In this document: one piece after another, positions 45,347 to 54,249 of the stretch
How the letters are laid out: the number at the start of each line of letters is the position of its first letter
Numbering within the stretch: the stretch's first letter is position 1
From: Terricaulis sp.
Lineage (GTDB): Bacteria > Pseudomonadota > Alphaproteobacteria > Caulobacterales > Aquidulcibacteraceae
Reading direction: 5' to 3'
Assembly (NCBI GenBank): GCA_024707365.1
Contig: JANPZV010000005.1
Coordinates: 434,001-498,000, forward strand
DNA: 64,000 bases
Notes under the pieces: generated by a model
Told to the model about the DNA's origin: nothing
The model's input: the letters and a program-made list of their open reading frames with translations, nothing else
Databases searched by the model: none
Translations under genes and position numbers: made by a program

Positions 45347-45499
45347 GTTTATATTGTATTTTTTTCGAGTGATCATGTCATATTGCGCTGCACACATGCA
45401 GGAATGCATGGCTTCTGCATAATGAATCCACACCGGCGCCGTTGCTGTAGGCGCCTTGAGCGGGCAGAAGCGCCCGTCCGCCCTTAGAAAGACCCCTGA

Positions 45500-47329
45500 A
45501 TGGCCGAGCGCCTGCGCAATCTCGCGATCATCGCCCACGTTGATCACGGCAAGACCACCCTTGTGGACCAGATGCTGGCCCAAGGCGGCGCGTTCCGCGC
45601 CAACGAAGCCCGCCAAGAGCGGGCGATGGATTCCAATGATCAGGAGCGCGAACGCGGGATCACCATCCTCGCCAAATGCACCTCGATCACCTGGGGCGAA
45701 GAAAACCGGCTCAACGTGGTGGACACCCCCGGCCACGCCGATTTTGGCGGCGAGGTGGAGCGCATTCTCGGCATGGTCGATGGCTGCGTCCTCTTGGTGG
45801 ATGCAGCCGAAGGGCCGATGCCCCAAACCAAATTCGTTCTTTCCAAAGCCCTCGGGCGCGGCCTCAAACCCATCGTTGTACTGAATAAAGTCGATCGCCC
45901 CAACGCAGATCCTGATCAGGCCCTCTCAGACATCTTCGATATGTTCCTGGCGCTCGGCGCCACCGACGACCAAGCAGATTTCCCCATTCTCTACGCCTCC
46001 GGCAAGGAAGGCTGGGCCGTTAAAGATCTCAATGATGCGCGCAAGGATTTCGCGCCGCTGTTTGATCTCATCGTCGCCCACATCCCCGATCCCGAGCCGG
46101 TGCAAAAGCGCGATGAGAAATTCGCGCTGCTTGTGACCATGCTGGATTCTGATCCCTTCCTTGGCCGCGTGCTGACGGGCCGGATCGAAAGCGGCCGCAT
46201 CGCGGTGGGCGATACGGTCAAAGCGCTCTCGCGCGACGGCAAAGAGATTGAGCGCGGGCGGCTGACCAAGCTGCTGGCCTATCGCGGGCTCAAGCGCGTG
46301 CCGGTGGATCGCGCCGAAGCGGGCGATATTGTTGCTGTTGCGGGGCTTGTCGGCTCAACCGTGGCCGATACGATCGGCGCGCTGGATCTCGCCGCCGCGA
46401 TGCCGTCACAGCCGATCGACCCGCCCACGCTTTCTATTACTGTGTCGATCAACGATTCCCCGCTTGCGGGCCGCGCCGGCGATAAAGTGCAAAGCCGCGT
46501 GATCCGCGCGCGCCTCCTGCAAGAAGCGGAATCCAATGTCGCCATCCGCATCACCGAAACGCAAAGCAAGGATGCGTTCGAGGTGGCCGGGCGCGGCGAA
46601 TTGCAGCTTGGCGTTCTGATTGAAACCATGCGCCGCGAAGGCTTTGAGGTTTCCATCTCGCGCCCGCGCGTGCTGACGCGCAGTGAGAACGGGCAGATGC
46701 TCGAGCCGATCGAAGAAGCGGTGATCGACGTTGACAACGAATTCTCCGGCGTCGTCATCGAAAAGATGGCGCTGCGCAAAGCGGAGATGACGGAGATGAA
46801 GCCCTCCGGCGGCGATAAAACCCGGCTTGTGTTTCACGCCCCGTCACGCGGCCTGATCGGCTATCACGGCGAATTCCTCACCGACACGCGCGGCTCCGGC
46901 GTGATGAACCGCCTCTTCCATGCTTGGGCGCCTTGGAAGGGCGAAATCCCCGGCCGCCGCCACGGCGCGTTGATCTCCAACGACACCGGCCTCTCCACCG
47001 CCTACGCGCTGTGGAATCTGGAAGATCGCGGCAAGATGTTCATCGCCGATGGCGAGGATGTGTATGAGGGCATGATCATCGGCGAAAATTCGCGCGGCGA
47101 AGATCTCGATGTGAACCCGCTCAAGGGCAAGAAGCTCACCAACGTGCGCGCCAGCGGCAAAGACGAATCCATTCGCCTCACCCCGCCCAAGCGCATGACG
47201 CTCGAACAAGCGATCGCTTGGATCGAGGATGACGAATTGGTCGAGGTCACGCCCAACGCGATCCGCCTGCGCAAGCGCTATCTCGATCCGAACGAGCGCA
47301 AGCGCGCGGCGAAGGCTGCTGCGAGCTAA
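45500..47329 (+). CDS. typA: GTP-binding translational GTPase TypA/BipA
   Basis: A 609-residue ribosome-associated GTPase. The G1 loop [10 protein letters not shown], the switch region [11 protein letters not shown]3 [15 protein letters not shown] and G4 [10 protein letters not shown] are all in place, followed by EF-G-like domains ([20 protein letters not shown]) and the TypA-specific C-terminus ([17 protein letters not shown] [16 protein letters not shown], then [20 protein letters not shown]). The length is normal for TypA. It binds the ribosomal A-site, helping 50S assembly and growth under stress and cold. It has its own promoter region in the AT-rich gap upstream. Confidence 0.95.
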   Translation: MAERLRNLAIIAHVDHGKTTLVDQMLAQGGAFRANEARQERAMDSNDQERERGITILAKCTSITWGEENRLNVVDTPGHADFGGEVERILGMVDGCVLLVDAAEGPMPQTKFVLSKALGRGLKPIVVLNKVDRPNADPDQALSDIFDMFLALGATDDQADFPILYASGKEGWAVKDLNDARKDFAPLFDLIVAHIPDPEPVQKRDEKFALLVTMLDSDPFLGRVLTGRIESGRIAVGDTVKALSRDGKEIERGRLTKLLAYRGLKRVPVDRAEAGDIVAVAGLVGSTVADTIGALDLAAAMPSQPIDPPTLSITVSINDSPLAGRAGDKVQSRVIRARLLQEAESNVAIRITETQSKDAFEVAGRGELQLGVLIETMRREGFEVSISRPRVLTRSENGQMLEPIEEAVIDVDNEFSGVVIEKMALRKAEMTEMKPSGGDKTRLVFHAPSRGLIGYHGEFLTDTRGSGVMNRLFHAWAPWKGEIPGRRHGALISNDTGLSTAYALWNLEDRGKMFIADGEDVYEGMIIGENSRGEDLDVNPLKGKKLTNVRASGKDESIRLTPPKRMTLEQAIAWIEDDELVEVTPNAIRLRKRYLDPNERKRAAKAAAS

Positions 47330-47336
47330 GGCTTTT

Positions 47337-47356
47337 CCCTCCCCGGAGGGGGAGGG
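47337..47356. terminator. GC hairpin after typA
   Basis: CCCTCCCC (47337-47344) pairs with GGGGAGGG (47349-47356) around GGAG, seven bases after the typA stop. There is no T-run after it, so it may terminate transcription only partly or be a repeat remnant. Confidence 0.45.
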
Positions 47357-47452
47357 ATGAACCGCTGCTGCTTGCCATCCCCGCCAAAACCCGCCATTGA
47401 TAGCGCTACCATATAACAGGGCGCTCAAGCGGCCGGATGGGGAGGAAAAAGC

Positions 47453-48517
47453 ATGCGCAATTTGGCTTTGGTTTTGGCTCCGATTTTGGCTTTGGGGGCG
47501 CTGGCCGCCTGCACGCCGGCGGCGCAAGACCCCGCCGCCCGCTATCTCGCCCAGCCGCTGGTCAGCGAGATCTACACCGCCGATCCCTCCGCCCACGTTT
47601 GGGAAGATGGGCGCATCTACATCTATCCGAGCCACGATATTGATGCGGGCGTGCCGGAGGACGATCTCGGCAGCCATTTCGCCATGCGCGATTATCGCGT
47701 GCTTTCCATGGATCGCGTCGGCGCGCCGGTGACGATCCATGACGTGGCGCTCGATATCGCCAACGTGCCCTGGGCCGGGCGGCAGATGTGGACGCCGGAC
47801 GCCGCCTACAAGAACGGGACGTATTATCTCTATTTCCCGGCGAAAGATAAGGACGACATCTTCCGCATCGGCGTGGCGACATCCGCATCGCCCACCGGCC
47901 CGTTCACGGCGCAGCCTGAGCCGATCGCCGGCGCGTTTTCCATTGATCCGGCGGTGCTGGCCGCCAATGGCGAATATTATCTCTATTGGGGCGGCATCTG
48001 GGGCGGGCAGCTGCAACGCTGGGAAAGCGGCGCTTATGACGCCGCCGCCGGCGACAGCGATCTGGGCCAGCCCGATGCGCCCGCGATCCAGCCGCGCGTG
48101 GCGCGGCTTTCAGCCGATATGCTGAGCCTTGCGGAAGAACCGCGCCGCATCGCCATCCTTGATGAAAACGGCGCGCCGCTGCTCGGCGGAGACATCGAGC
48201 GCCGCTTCTTTGAAGGCGCCTGGGTGTTTCAGCGCAACGGCGTTTACTATTTCACCTATTCGACCGGGGAGACGCATTACCTCGTCTACGCCACGGGCGA
48301 TAATCCGTATGGGCCCTTCACCTATCGCGGCCGCATTCTTGAGCCGGTGGAAGGCTGGACCACGCACCATTCGATCTTCGAGCACGAGGGCCAGTGGTAT
48401 CTCGCCTATCACGACACCCAAATCTCCGGCCAAACGCATCTGCGCAACGCCAAGATCACGCCGCTGAGCTTTGGCGAGGACGGCTCGATCCAAACGCTCA
48501 CGCCGCAGCGCGATTAA
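47453..48517 (+). CDS. GH43 family glycosidase lipoprotein
   Basis: A 354-residue lipoprotein. The start at ATG 47453 has GGGGAGGAAAAAGC just before it. The signal peptide ends in LAAC (Cys20). The propeller has the base Asp in TADPSAHVWEDGRIYIYPSHD, the second Asp in FSIDPAVLAANGEYYLYWGG and the acid Glu in RRFFEGAWVFQRNGVYYFTYS, the GH43 triad. It has no extra C-terminal domain, unlike the GH43 gene at 41.2 kb. It probably acts on arabinose- or xylose-containing side chains. It follows typA by 123 bases and ends before two strong hairpins. Confidence 0.9.
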   Translation: MRNLALVLAPILALGALAACTPAAQDPAARYLAQPLVSEIYTADPSAHVWEDGRIYIYPSHDIDAGVPEDDLGSHFAMRDYRVLSMDRVGAPVTIHDVALDIANVPWAGRQMWTPDAAYKNGTYYLYFPAKDKDDIFRIGVATSASPTGPFTAQPEPIAGAFSIDPAVLAANGEYYLYWGGIWGGQLQRWESGAYDAAAGDSDLGQPDAPAIQPRVARLSADMLSLAEEPRRIAILDENGAPLLGGDIERRFFEGAWVFQRNGVYYFTYSTGETHYLVYATGDNPYGPFTYRGRILEPVEGWTTHHSIFEHEGQWYLAYHDTQISGQTHLRNAKITPLSFGEDGSIQTLTPQRD

Positions 48518-48560
48518 CCTTTGGCCCGTTTCAAAACGGGCCAGACTCCCCGCAAAACAC

Positions 48561-48594
48561 GCGCGTTTCCGTGCCAACACGCACGGAAACGCGC
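48561..48594. repeat. Perfect 14-bp inverted repeat after GH43
   Basis: GCGCGTTTCCGTGC (48561-48574) and GCACGGAAACGCGC (48581-48594) are exact reverse complements around CAACAC. A second, smaller hairpin TGGCCCGTTT / AACGGGCCA lies just upstream. Both may help end GH43 transcription, though the T-run is poor. Confidence 0.75.
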
Positions 48595-48690
48595 AAAAAC
48601 CTCCGCGACGCGCGGCGCCGGCATTGCAACTCGCCTCTCGCATTAAGGCGGGCCCATGGGGGAGCCGCCGCGAACGAAGGGCGCAATCCC

Positions 48691-49093
48691 ATGGCTAACG
48701 CCATCGACCTCCATGTCGGCAAGCGGCTCCGCCGCCGTCGCCGGCTTTTTGGGCCTCACCCAGCAACAGCTGGCTGAGTCCATCGGCATCCGCTTCCAGC
48801 AGATCCAAAAGTACGAATGCGGCGCCAACCGCGTCACCGCGAGCCGTCTTTATGAACTCGCCGTCGCGCTGAACGTGCCGGTGAATTATTTCTTTGAAGG
48901 CCTGCAAGCGGTTGCGGCCCCGGCCACGCCCGGCGCGCCCGCCAACGATCGCGATCTGATCGCCGCCGACGTGCTGAGCCAGAAGGAAACGCTTGAGCTC
49001 ATCCGCGCTTATTACAAGCTCGGCGAGCGCCCGCGCCGCCGCCTGCTCGACCTCGCGAAAGCGCTGCAGGACGAATCGACCGACGCGGCCTAA
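48691..49093 (+). CDS. XRE-family regulator, PraR/PhrR-like, frameshifted
   Basis: About 134 residues from ATG 48691. MANAIDLHVGKRLRRRRRLF, then GLTQQQLAESIGIRFQQIQK and YECGANRVTASRLYELAVAL, is a Cro/CI-type helix-turn-helix of the PraR/PhrR group. The C-terminus, ETLELIRAYYKLGERPRRRL, then LDLAKAL, matches this group's conserved tail. One extra C at 48754-48755 breaks the frame between the RRLF and GLTQ segments. It is followed 280 bases later by a paralogue. It is followed by a strong terminator, so it is a single-gene unit. PraR-type proteins repress genes for attachment and host interaction in rhizobia; the role here is unknown. Confidence 0.82.
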
Positions 49094-49116
49094 CCCTCAC
49101 CCAGACGCGTCAAAAG

Positions 49117-49152
49117 ACGGGCCCGCCAGCGATGGCGGGCCCGTTTCTTTTG
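49117..49152 (+). terminator. Rho-independent terminator after first PraR-like gene
   Basis: A GC-rich stem ACGGGCCCGCCA / TGGCGGGCCCGT with a 4-base loop GCGA is followed by TTCTTTT. It lies 23 bases past the first PraR-like gene's stop and gives a clear end to that transcript. Confidence 0.88.
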
Positions 49153-49373
49153 GCCACGCCCCGCAGCAACCATTAACCAACCGACATGATTTTCTGGCCA
49201 TCGGGCCTGGTTTCGGCCAGTTTTCGCGCCGGGGGCGCATCGGGCCAAAATGATGCGCGCGCAATGAGAACAAGGGAGGCCAGCTTCCGCGCACCGCGCG
49301 GGAGTGCGCGCGGCGGACTGATGCGACGGTCAATTGACGCGCGATGGGGGCATCGGGCGCAGGGGACTTGAGT

Positions 49374-49761
49374 ATGGTGCGCGATATTGATCTTCATGTC
49401 GGCAAGCGGCTGCGCCGCCGCCGCCGGCTGCTTGGGCTGACCCAGCAAAACCTTGCGGACGCAATGGGCCTGCGCTTTCAGCAGATTCAGAAATACGAAT
49501 GCGGCGCAAACCGCGTCACCGCCGCCCGGCTTTATCAGCTGGCGCGCGCGCTGCACGTGCAGACGATGTATTTCTTTGAAGGCCTGCCCGAAGCGGGCGT
49601 CACGGCGCACGCCGCAGAAAGCGAACTCCCCCAGCGATGTGATGGCGCACAGCGAAACCATCGAGCTGATCCGCGCTTATTACCAATTGGGCGAACGGCC
49701 GCGCCGCAAGCTGCTCGATCTCGCCAAATCCTTGCGCGAGGAGCCCCAGCCAGCCGCCTGA
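49374..49761 (+). CDS. XRE-family regulator, PraR/PhrR-like paralogue, frameshifted
   Basis: About 129 residues from ATG 49374 (AGGGGA upstream). MVRDIDLHVGKRLRRRRRLL, then GLTQQNLADAMGLRFQQIQK and YECGANRVTAARLYQLARAL, is nearly the same HTH as the gene at 48.7 kb. One extra C in a run at 49628-49632 separates it from SDVMAHSETIELIRAYYQLG, then ERPRRKLLDLAKSLREE, the conserved tail. It lies in a different transcription unit from its paralogue, 280 bases downstream. It could bind the same sites, giving paired repressors; that is inference. Confidence 0.82.
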
Positions 49762-49799
49762 TGGCGCGGGCGCAAAGGCTTGTGCTAGGCAAGTTCGCC

Positions 49800-50599
49800 A
49801 TGAGCGAACCTGATCTTCCGCGCCTTGCCGCGTTCGCCGCAACGCTGGCCGACGCCGCGCGCGCGGCGATCCTGCCCTATTTCCGCGCCGCGCCTGCCGT
49901 GACCGATAAGGGCGCGGGCGTGTTCGATCCCGTGACCGAGGCTGACTCCGCTGCTGAACAGGCGGTGCGCGCTTTGATCAGCGCGCACTTTCCAGAGCAT
50001 GGCGTGCTGGGCGAAGAATTTGCCGAGACGCCAAGCCAGAGCCCCTATCAATGGATCATTGATCCGATTGACGGCACGCGCGCCTTCATCGCCGGCCTGC
50101 CCACTTGGGGCGTGTTGATCGCGCTGGCGTATGAAGGCAAGCCGATCCTTGGGATCATGGATCAGCCTTATCTCGATGAGCGCTTCGCCGGCTATGATCA
50201 CGCCGGCCAACGCGCCGCTGCGCTGACAGCGCGCGGGCACACCCGCGCGCTGAACACCCGCGCCTGCGCCGGGCTTGGCGATGCGATCCTTTGCACCACC
50301 GATCCCTATCTCTTTCACGGCGCCGAGGCAGACGCCTTCGCGCGCGCGCGCGCCGCCGCCAAGCTCTCGCGCTATGGCTATGATTGCTACGCTTACGCGA
50401 TGATCGCCGCAGGCGGCGTTGATTGCGTGATCGAAAGCGGGCTCAAACCATTCGACATCGCCGCCCTCATCCCGATCCTGAGCGCCGCAGGCGGGGCGTG
50501 TGCGATTGGCAAGGCGCGCCTTCGCCTAAAGGCGGCCAAGTGCTGGCTTATGGCGACCCGCGCGTGCGTGATGCGGCGCTGGAAGCGTTGGCTGGATGA
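49800..50599 (+). CDS. Inositol-monophosphatase family, histidinol-phosphatase-like, frameshifted
   Basis: About 266 residues. FDPVTEADSAAEQAVRALIS, then GVLGEEFAETPS, the metal and phosphate site WIIDPIDGTRAFIAGLPTWG and the late CVIESGLKPFDIAALIPIL are the family motifs. The C-terminus after a missing base near 50502-50504 reads DWQGAPSPKGGQVLAYGDPR, then VRDAALEALAG. Length and signatures fit the HisN-type histidinol-phosphatase seen in Alphaproteobacteria. Inositol or fructose-1,6-bisphosphate activity is possible. The stop (50597-50599) overlaps the ATG of the next gene (50596), so the two are coupled. Confidence 0.82.
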
Positions 50600-51745
50600 T
50601 CTCCACGCTCGCCATCGCGGGCTATCGCTCTTTGCGCGATCTGCGCCTGCCTTTGGCGCAACTGAATGTCATCACCGGCGCAAACGGCAGCGGCAAATCC
50701 AGCCTCTACCGCGCCCCTCGCCCTGCTGGCCGACATCGCCCACAATCGCGCGCTGCAATCGCTCGCCAAAGAAGGCGGGCTTTCCTCCACCCTTTGGGCC
50801 GGCCCGGAAAAGTTCTCGCGCGCGATGAAAAGCGGCGAGACGCCGGTGCAGGGCACGGTGCGCAAAAATCCTGTCAGCCTCAAGCTCGGCTTCGGCAGCG
50901 AAGACTTCGGCTATGCGGCTGATCTGGGCCTGCCAGTGTCAGGCTCCGGGTTTTCCGCCGACCCGAACATCAAGGTTGAAAGCCTGTGGAGCGGCGAAAA
51001 ACTATCGCGCTCCGCCCTCATCGCCGAGCGCAATGGCCCCAGCGCGCGCATCCGAGATGAGAGCGGCGCATGGCGGCAGATCATGGCGCAGCTCTCGCCG
51101 TTCGATAGCATGATGACGCAATGCAGCGATCCAAAAGGCGCGCTTGAAATTTTCCTGGTGCGCGAAGCGATGCGTGACTGGCGCTTTTACGATCATCTCC
51201 GCACCGATCGAGACGCCGCAGCGCGTCAGCGGCAAGTCGGCGTGTACACGCCGGTTTTGAGCGGCGATGGCGCTGACATCGCCGCCGCTGTGCAAACCAT
51301 CAACGAAATCGGCTCAGCCATGGAATTGCGCGAAACCATCGAGGACGCTTTTCCAGGCGCCGCGCTTGAGGTGCATCGCGAGGGAAATCATTTCGAGGTG
51401 CTGATGCGCCAGCATGGGCTGCTCAGGCCGCTGGCCGCGAGCGAGCTTTCGGACGGCACGCTGCGTTTTATTCTGCTCTCGGCTGCGCTGCTTTCGCCGC
51501 GCCCGCCCAAGCTCATGGTGCTCAATGAGCCTGAAACCAGCTTGCACGTTGATCTTTTGCCTGCGCTGGCGCGGCTGATCGCGCGCGCCGCGCGGCGTTC
51601 GCAGATCATTGTCGTGTCGCATGCGGCCGGGCTTGTCGAAGCGCTTGGCGCGCAGAGCGGCTGCAATCGCATCGTGTTGCGCAAGGAGCTTGGCGAAACC
51701 CTTAGCGACGCTGAGCCGCCGCCTTGGGCTTGGCCCACGCGATGA
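50596..51745 (+). CDS. AAA-family ATPase (RecF/OLD-like), frameshifted
   Basis: About 382 residues in two frames. MISTLAIAGYRSLRDLRLPL, then the Walker A NVITGANGSGKSSLYRA, joins to LALLADIAHNRALQSLAKEG after removing one C at 50714-50717. Later come the signature-like ASELSDGTLRFILLSAALLS, Walker B PKLMVLNEPETSLH and the H-loop IIVVSHAAGLVEAL. The layout is that of SMC/RecF-like ATPases without the long coiled coil. No nuclease or partner gene is adjacent, so a defence system cannot be claimed. It overlaps the hisN-like gene and ends at a hairpin shared with a convergent gene. Confidence 0.84.
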
Positions 51746-51750
51746 AGCCA

Positions 51751-51777
51751 GCCCGGCGCGCCTGACGCGCGCCGGGC
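51751..51777. terminator. Bidirectional terminator hairpin
   Basis: GCCCGGCGCGC (51751-51761) pairs with GCGCGCCGGGC (51767-51777) around CTGAC, then CTTTG. It lies between the convergent AAA ATPase and SRPBCC genes. Confidence 0.72.
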
Positions 51778-51783
51778 CTTTGC

Positions 51784-52194
51784 TCATACGCAGCTTTTCG
51801 CCAGCGCCGCGCCCATGGCGTCGAGCCCGCGTTTGACCTGGCGGCCAAAATATTCGCTCACATAGAAGCGGCGCAGCAGGCCGCCGAGCTTTACCTCCTG
51901 CTTGAGCATTCCATCTTCGATGGCGAGCTGATAGCGGCCATCGAGTAGGCCGGGCACGCCATATTTCAGCGCGCCGCGCAGAAAGTTCGGCGCCTTGGTG
52001 CGGTCAATGCTGAGATTGAGCGAGACCATGCGATCCTCCGGCGAAGGATCGAGCAGCAGCTCGACATTGCGCCGATCATAGGTTTTCGCCTGCACCACAA
52101 AGGGATTCCAATGCGTGTAGCTGCGGAAATCCATGAGTTTGTTCCAGGCGCTTTCGGCCTCGCCCTTAAAGGGCGTGGATGATTGGATAAGCAT
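51784..52194 (-). CDS. SRPBCC-family protein (START-like fold)
   Basis: A 136-residue protein with the layout of the polyketide cyclase/dehydrase and lipid transport group: an early STPFKGEAESAWNKLMDFRS, then YTHWNPFVVQAK (the conserved W-NP turn), then RMVSLNLSIDRTK and a C-terminal helix FYVSEYFGRQVKRGLDAMGA. It forms a hydrophobic pocket for small ligands. Function is unknown. It is convergent with the AAA ATPase gene. Upstream lies a small membrane-protein gene. Confidence 0.8.
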   Translation of the reverse strand: MLIQSSTPFKGEAESAWNKLMDFRSYTHWNPFVVQAKTYDRRNVELLLDPSPEDRMVSLNLSIDRTKAPNFLRGALKYGVPGLLDGRYQLAIEDGMLKQEVKLGGLLRRFYVSEYFGRQVKRGLDAMGAALAKSCV

Positions 52195-52259
52195 GTGCGT
52201 GTTCTCCCGCGCGCATGCGCGCGCGTTCGTTCAAATCAAAATGTGAAGCGAAGCGCCGC

Positions 52260-52658
52260 TTAAGCGGCGCGGAGAACGGGCGGAGGGCCGCGCGCGTGAA
52301 AATCATGGCGCGGCGCAGCCGGCGCGGGCGCATTGGCGCTGATTTGATACGCGCGGCCAAGACGCGCGGGCGGCGTCAGCTCCAATGCGCGCGCCGCCGG
52401 CGCGCCATCGAGGCTGAGATGCGCCGCCCATTGGCTGAGCGCGCGGCCAATCGCGGCAAGCGGAGTTTGCTCGCTGGCCCGCGCCGTCGCCGGCGCAGGG
52501 CTCGCCTGCACCGCCACCGCCGCGCGCGGCGCGCCATCGGCGCGATCGATCTGCGCAAACAGCGCCGCCAGCAACAGCAGCGCCGAACCAAAAGCCGCCG
52601 CCCCGCGCAGCAGGGCTTGCCCGGCTTGAACCGGCAAAGACGGAGCGGATGGGCTCAT
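52260..52658 (-). CDS. Small hypothetical membrane protein
   Basis: A 132-residue protein from 52658 (MSPSAPSLPVQAGQALLRGA). One membrane helix, AAAFGSALLLLAALFAQI, spans about residues 20-38. The remainder is Ala/Pro-rich with APATARASEQTPLAAIGRAL and ends in PRHDFHARGPPPVLRAA. No known family is recognisable. The coding bias fits its neighbours but the Shine-Dalgarno signal is weak, so the exact start is uncertain. It lies between the FrnE-like gene and the SRPBCC gene on the same strand. Confidence 0.5.
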   Translation of the reverse strand: MSPSAPSLPVQAGQALLRGAAAFGSALLLLAALFAQIDRADGAPRAAVAVQASPAPATARASEQTPLAAIGRALSQWAAHLSLDGAPAARALELTPPARLGRAYQISANAPAPAAPRHDFHARGPPPVLRAA

Positions 52659-52698
52659 GGCGCTGATGTAGGCGTGTGCGCGCGCCGCGCCAATGGGC

Positions 52699-53358
52699 TT
52701 AAGCGGGGCTGGCCGCGCCCGAGGCGATTTTGCGCAGCGCCTCTTCAAACACCGCGGCGGGCTGGCCGCCCTGGATCATCCAGCGGCCATTCACGATCAC
52801 CGAAGGCACGGCTTGAACGCCGCGCTGGCGCCATAGCGCCTCTTCGGCCCGCACCTCTTGCGCATATTCATCCGACGCAAGGATCGCGGCCGCGCGCGCG
52901 CCATCAAGGCCAACGCTTTGCGCCACCTCGGCCAGCACGCCCGCATCGCTCACATCGCGGCCTTGATTGAAATTGGCGGAAAACAGCGCCTCTTTCAGCG
53001 CGCGTTGCTTGCCTTCAAGCCCCGCCCAATAGAGCAGCCGGTGCGCGTTGAACGTGTTCCAAATGCGGCTCTCCGGGCTCCAATTGAAGGCAAAGCCAAC
53101 CTCTGCGCCGCGCTCGGTGATGCCGGCGCGCGCAGCCTGCGATTGCGCGGCGGTGGAGCCGTATTTGCGCTGAATGTGCTCAGTCACATTCTCGCCCTCA
53201 GGCGCCATGTCGGGGTTGAGCTCGAACGGCTGGAAATGGAGTTCCGCCTCGATCTCGGGGCCGATCTTTTCCAGCGCCTGCGTGAGCGCGCCGAGCCCGA
53301 TCACACACCAGGGGCACACAACGTCGGACACAAAATCGATGTGCAGCTTTTGGGTCAT
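52699..53358 (-). CDS. DsbA-family FrnE-like oxidoreductase
   Basis: A 219-residue thioredoxin-fold protein. The active site CPWC lies in IDFVSDVVCPWCVIGL; the inserted helical domain follows, and the cis-Pro loop is in GVQAVPSVIVNGRWMIQGGQ. There is no signal peptide, so it is cytosolic. FrnE-type proteins act as disulfide isomerases or in polyketide-related steps; in bacteria they often help in oxidative stress. It starts where the AguB gene stops (53358), giving a one-base overlap. It is the last gene of the aguA-aguB-frnE set. Confidence 0.9.
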   Translation of the reverse strand: MTQKLHIDFVSDVVCPWCVIGLGALTQALEKIGPEIEAELHFQPFELNPDMAPEGENVTEHIQRKYGSTAAQSQAARAGITERGAEVGFAFNWSPESRIWNTFNAHRLLYWAGLEGKQRALKEALFSANFNQGRDVSDAGVLAEVAQSVGLDGARAAAILASDEYAQEVRAEEALWRQRGVQAVPSVIVNGRWMIQGGQPAAVFEEALRKIASGAASPA

Positions 53359-54203
53359 CAGCGATAAAGCTCCGGCCGGCGATCGCGGAAGAAGCCCCAG
53401 GCGGCGCGATATTGATCCAGCACGTCGAGATCAAAGCTGTGCGTCAGCACGCCCTCTTCTTCCTCGCCGAACGCTTCAACGAGATCGCCGCGCTGATTGG
53501 CGATGAAGGAATGGCCGTAAAAGGCTTGGGCATGCCCGCCCACCTTCTCCACCCCGATGCGATTGGCGGCGACGACCGGGATGGCGTTCGACACCGCATG
53601 CCCCTGCATGGCGCGCCGCCACGGCTCGCGCGTGTCGAGTTCATCATCCTGCGGTTCTGAGCCGATCGCGGTGGGGTAAAACAGAACGTCCGCGCCTTGC
53701 AGCGCCATGGCGCGCGCGCTCTCGGGAAACCATTGATCCCAGCAAATGCCGACGCCCACGCGGCCGAACTTGGTGCTCCAGACTTTGAAGCCGGTATCGC
53801 CGGGGCGGAAATAATATTTCTCCTGATAGCCGGGGCCGTCAGGAATGTGGCTCTTGCGATAAACGCCAAGCTGGCTTCCATCCGCATCGAGCATGACGAT
53901 GGAATTATAATAGTGCGGGCCATCCTTCTCGAAGATCGAAACCGGGATGGCCACGCCCAGCGCCTTGGCCACCGGCTCAAGCGCCTTCACGCAGGGGTGC
54001 GTGGCCGCCGGATAGGCGTGCGCAAACCAATGCTCTTCTTGGCTGACGCAGAAATACGGGCCCTGATAAAGCTCAGACGGCAAGATCACTTGCGCGCCGC
54101 GGCCCGCCGCCTCGCGCACAAAATGCTCCACCTTGGCGATATTGGCGCCGAGATCTTCGCCGAACGAAGCCTGGATCGCCGCGACCGAGAGTGTTCTTGC
54201 CAT
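53358..54203 (-). CDS. aguB: N-carbamoylputrescine amidase
   Basis: A 281-residue nitrilase-superfamily protein. The Glu-Lys-Cys triad is in ILPSELYQGPYFC, VYRKSHIPDGPGYQEK and VGVGICWDQWFPESARAM. QGADVLFYPTAIGSEPQDDE and PVVAANRIGVEK are typical of AguB. It hydrolyses N-carbamoylputrescine to putrescine, ammonia and CO2. The neighbour aguA, 46 bases upstream on the same strand, makes its substrate. The two give a complete agmatine-to-putrescine route. The length is as expected. Confidence 0.93.
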   Translation of the reverse strand: MARTLSVAAIQASFGEDLGANIAKVEHFVREAAGRGAQVILPSELYQGPYFCVSQEEHWFAHAYPAATHPCVKALEPVAKALGVAIPVSIFEKDGPHYYNSIVMLDADGSQLGVYRKSHIPDGPGYQEKYYFRPGDTGFKVWSTKFGRVGVGICWDQWFPESARAMALQGADVLFYPTAIGSEPQDDELDTREPWRRAMQGHAVSNAIPVVAANRIGVEKVGGHAQAFYGHSFIANQRGDLVEAFGEEEEGVLTHSFDLDVLDQYRAAWGFFRDRRPELYR

Positions 54204-54249
54204 CAGATCAAACCCTTCCGCCGCTCATATAGGGCGCGCGGCGCGATTT

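Larger units (their letters stand above)
44898..45499. other. Gene-free 602-base region with repeat and sRNA candidate
   Basis: Between the oxidoreductase and typA genes lies copy C of the two-hairpin element (44968-45105), a strong minus-strand terminator (45177-45206), the sRNA candidate ending there, and an AT-rich patch at about 45310-45380 with a CGTAAT-CAAT-ATTACG inverted repeat (45327-45342). No convincing open frame is seen. Confidence 0.6.

Noticed and set aside
45278..45826. Minus-strand frame at the typA start
   Set aside because: Most of it is antisense to typA. The remainder runs through the predicted sRNA promoter, so coding there is unlikely.
46844..48016. Minus-strand frame opposite typA and the second GH43 gene
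   Set aside because: It crosses two plus-strand genes and their gap, with no recognisable domain or start signal.
50596..51745. AAA ATPase as part of an anti-phage defence system
   Set aside because: RecF/OLD-like ATPases occur in defence systems, but no nuclease, reverse transcriptase, toxin or other partner is adjacent. The neighbour is a metabolic phosphatase.
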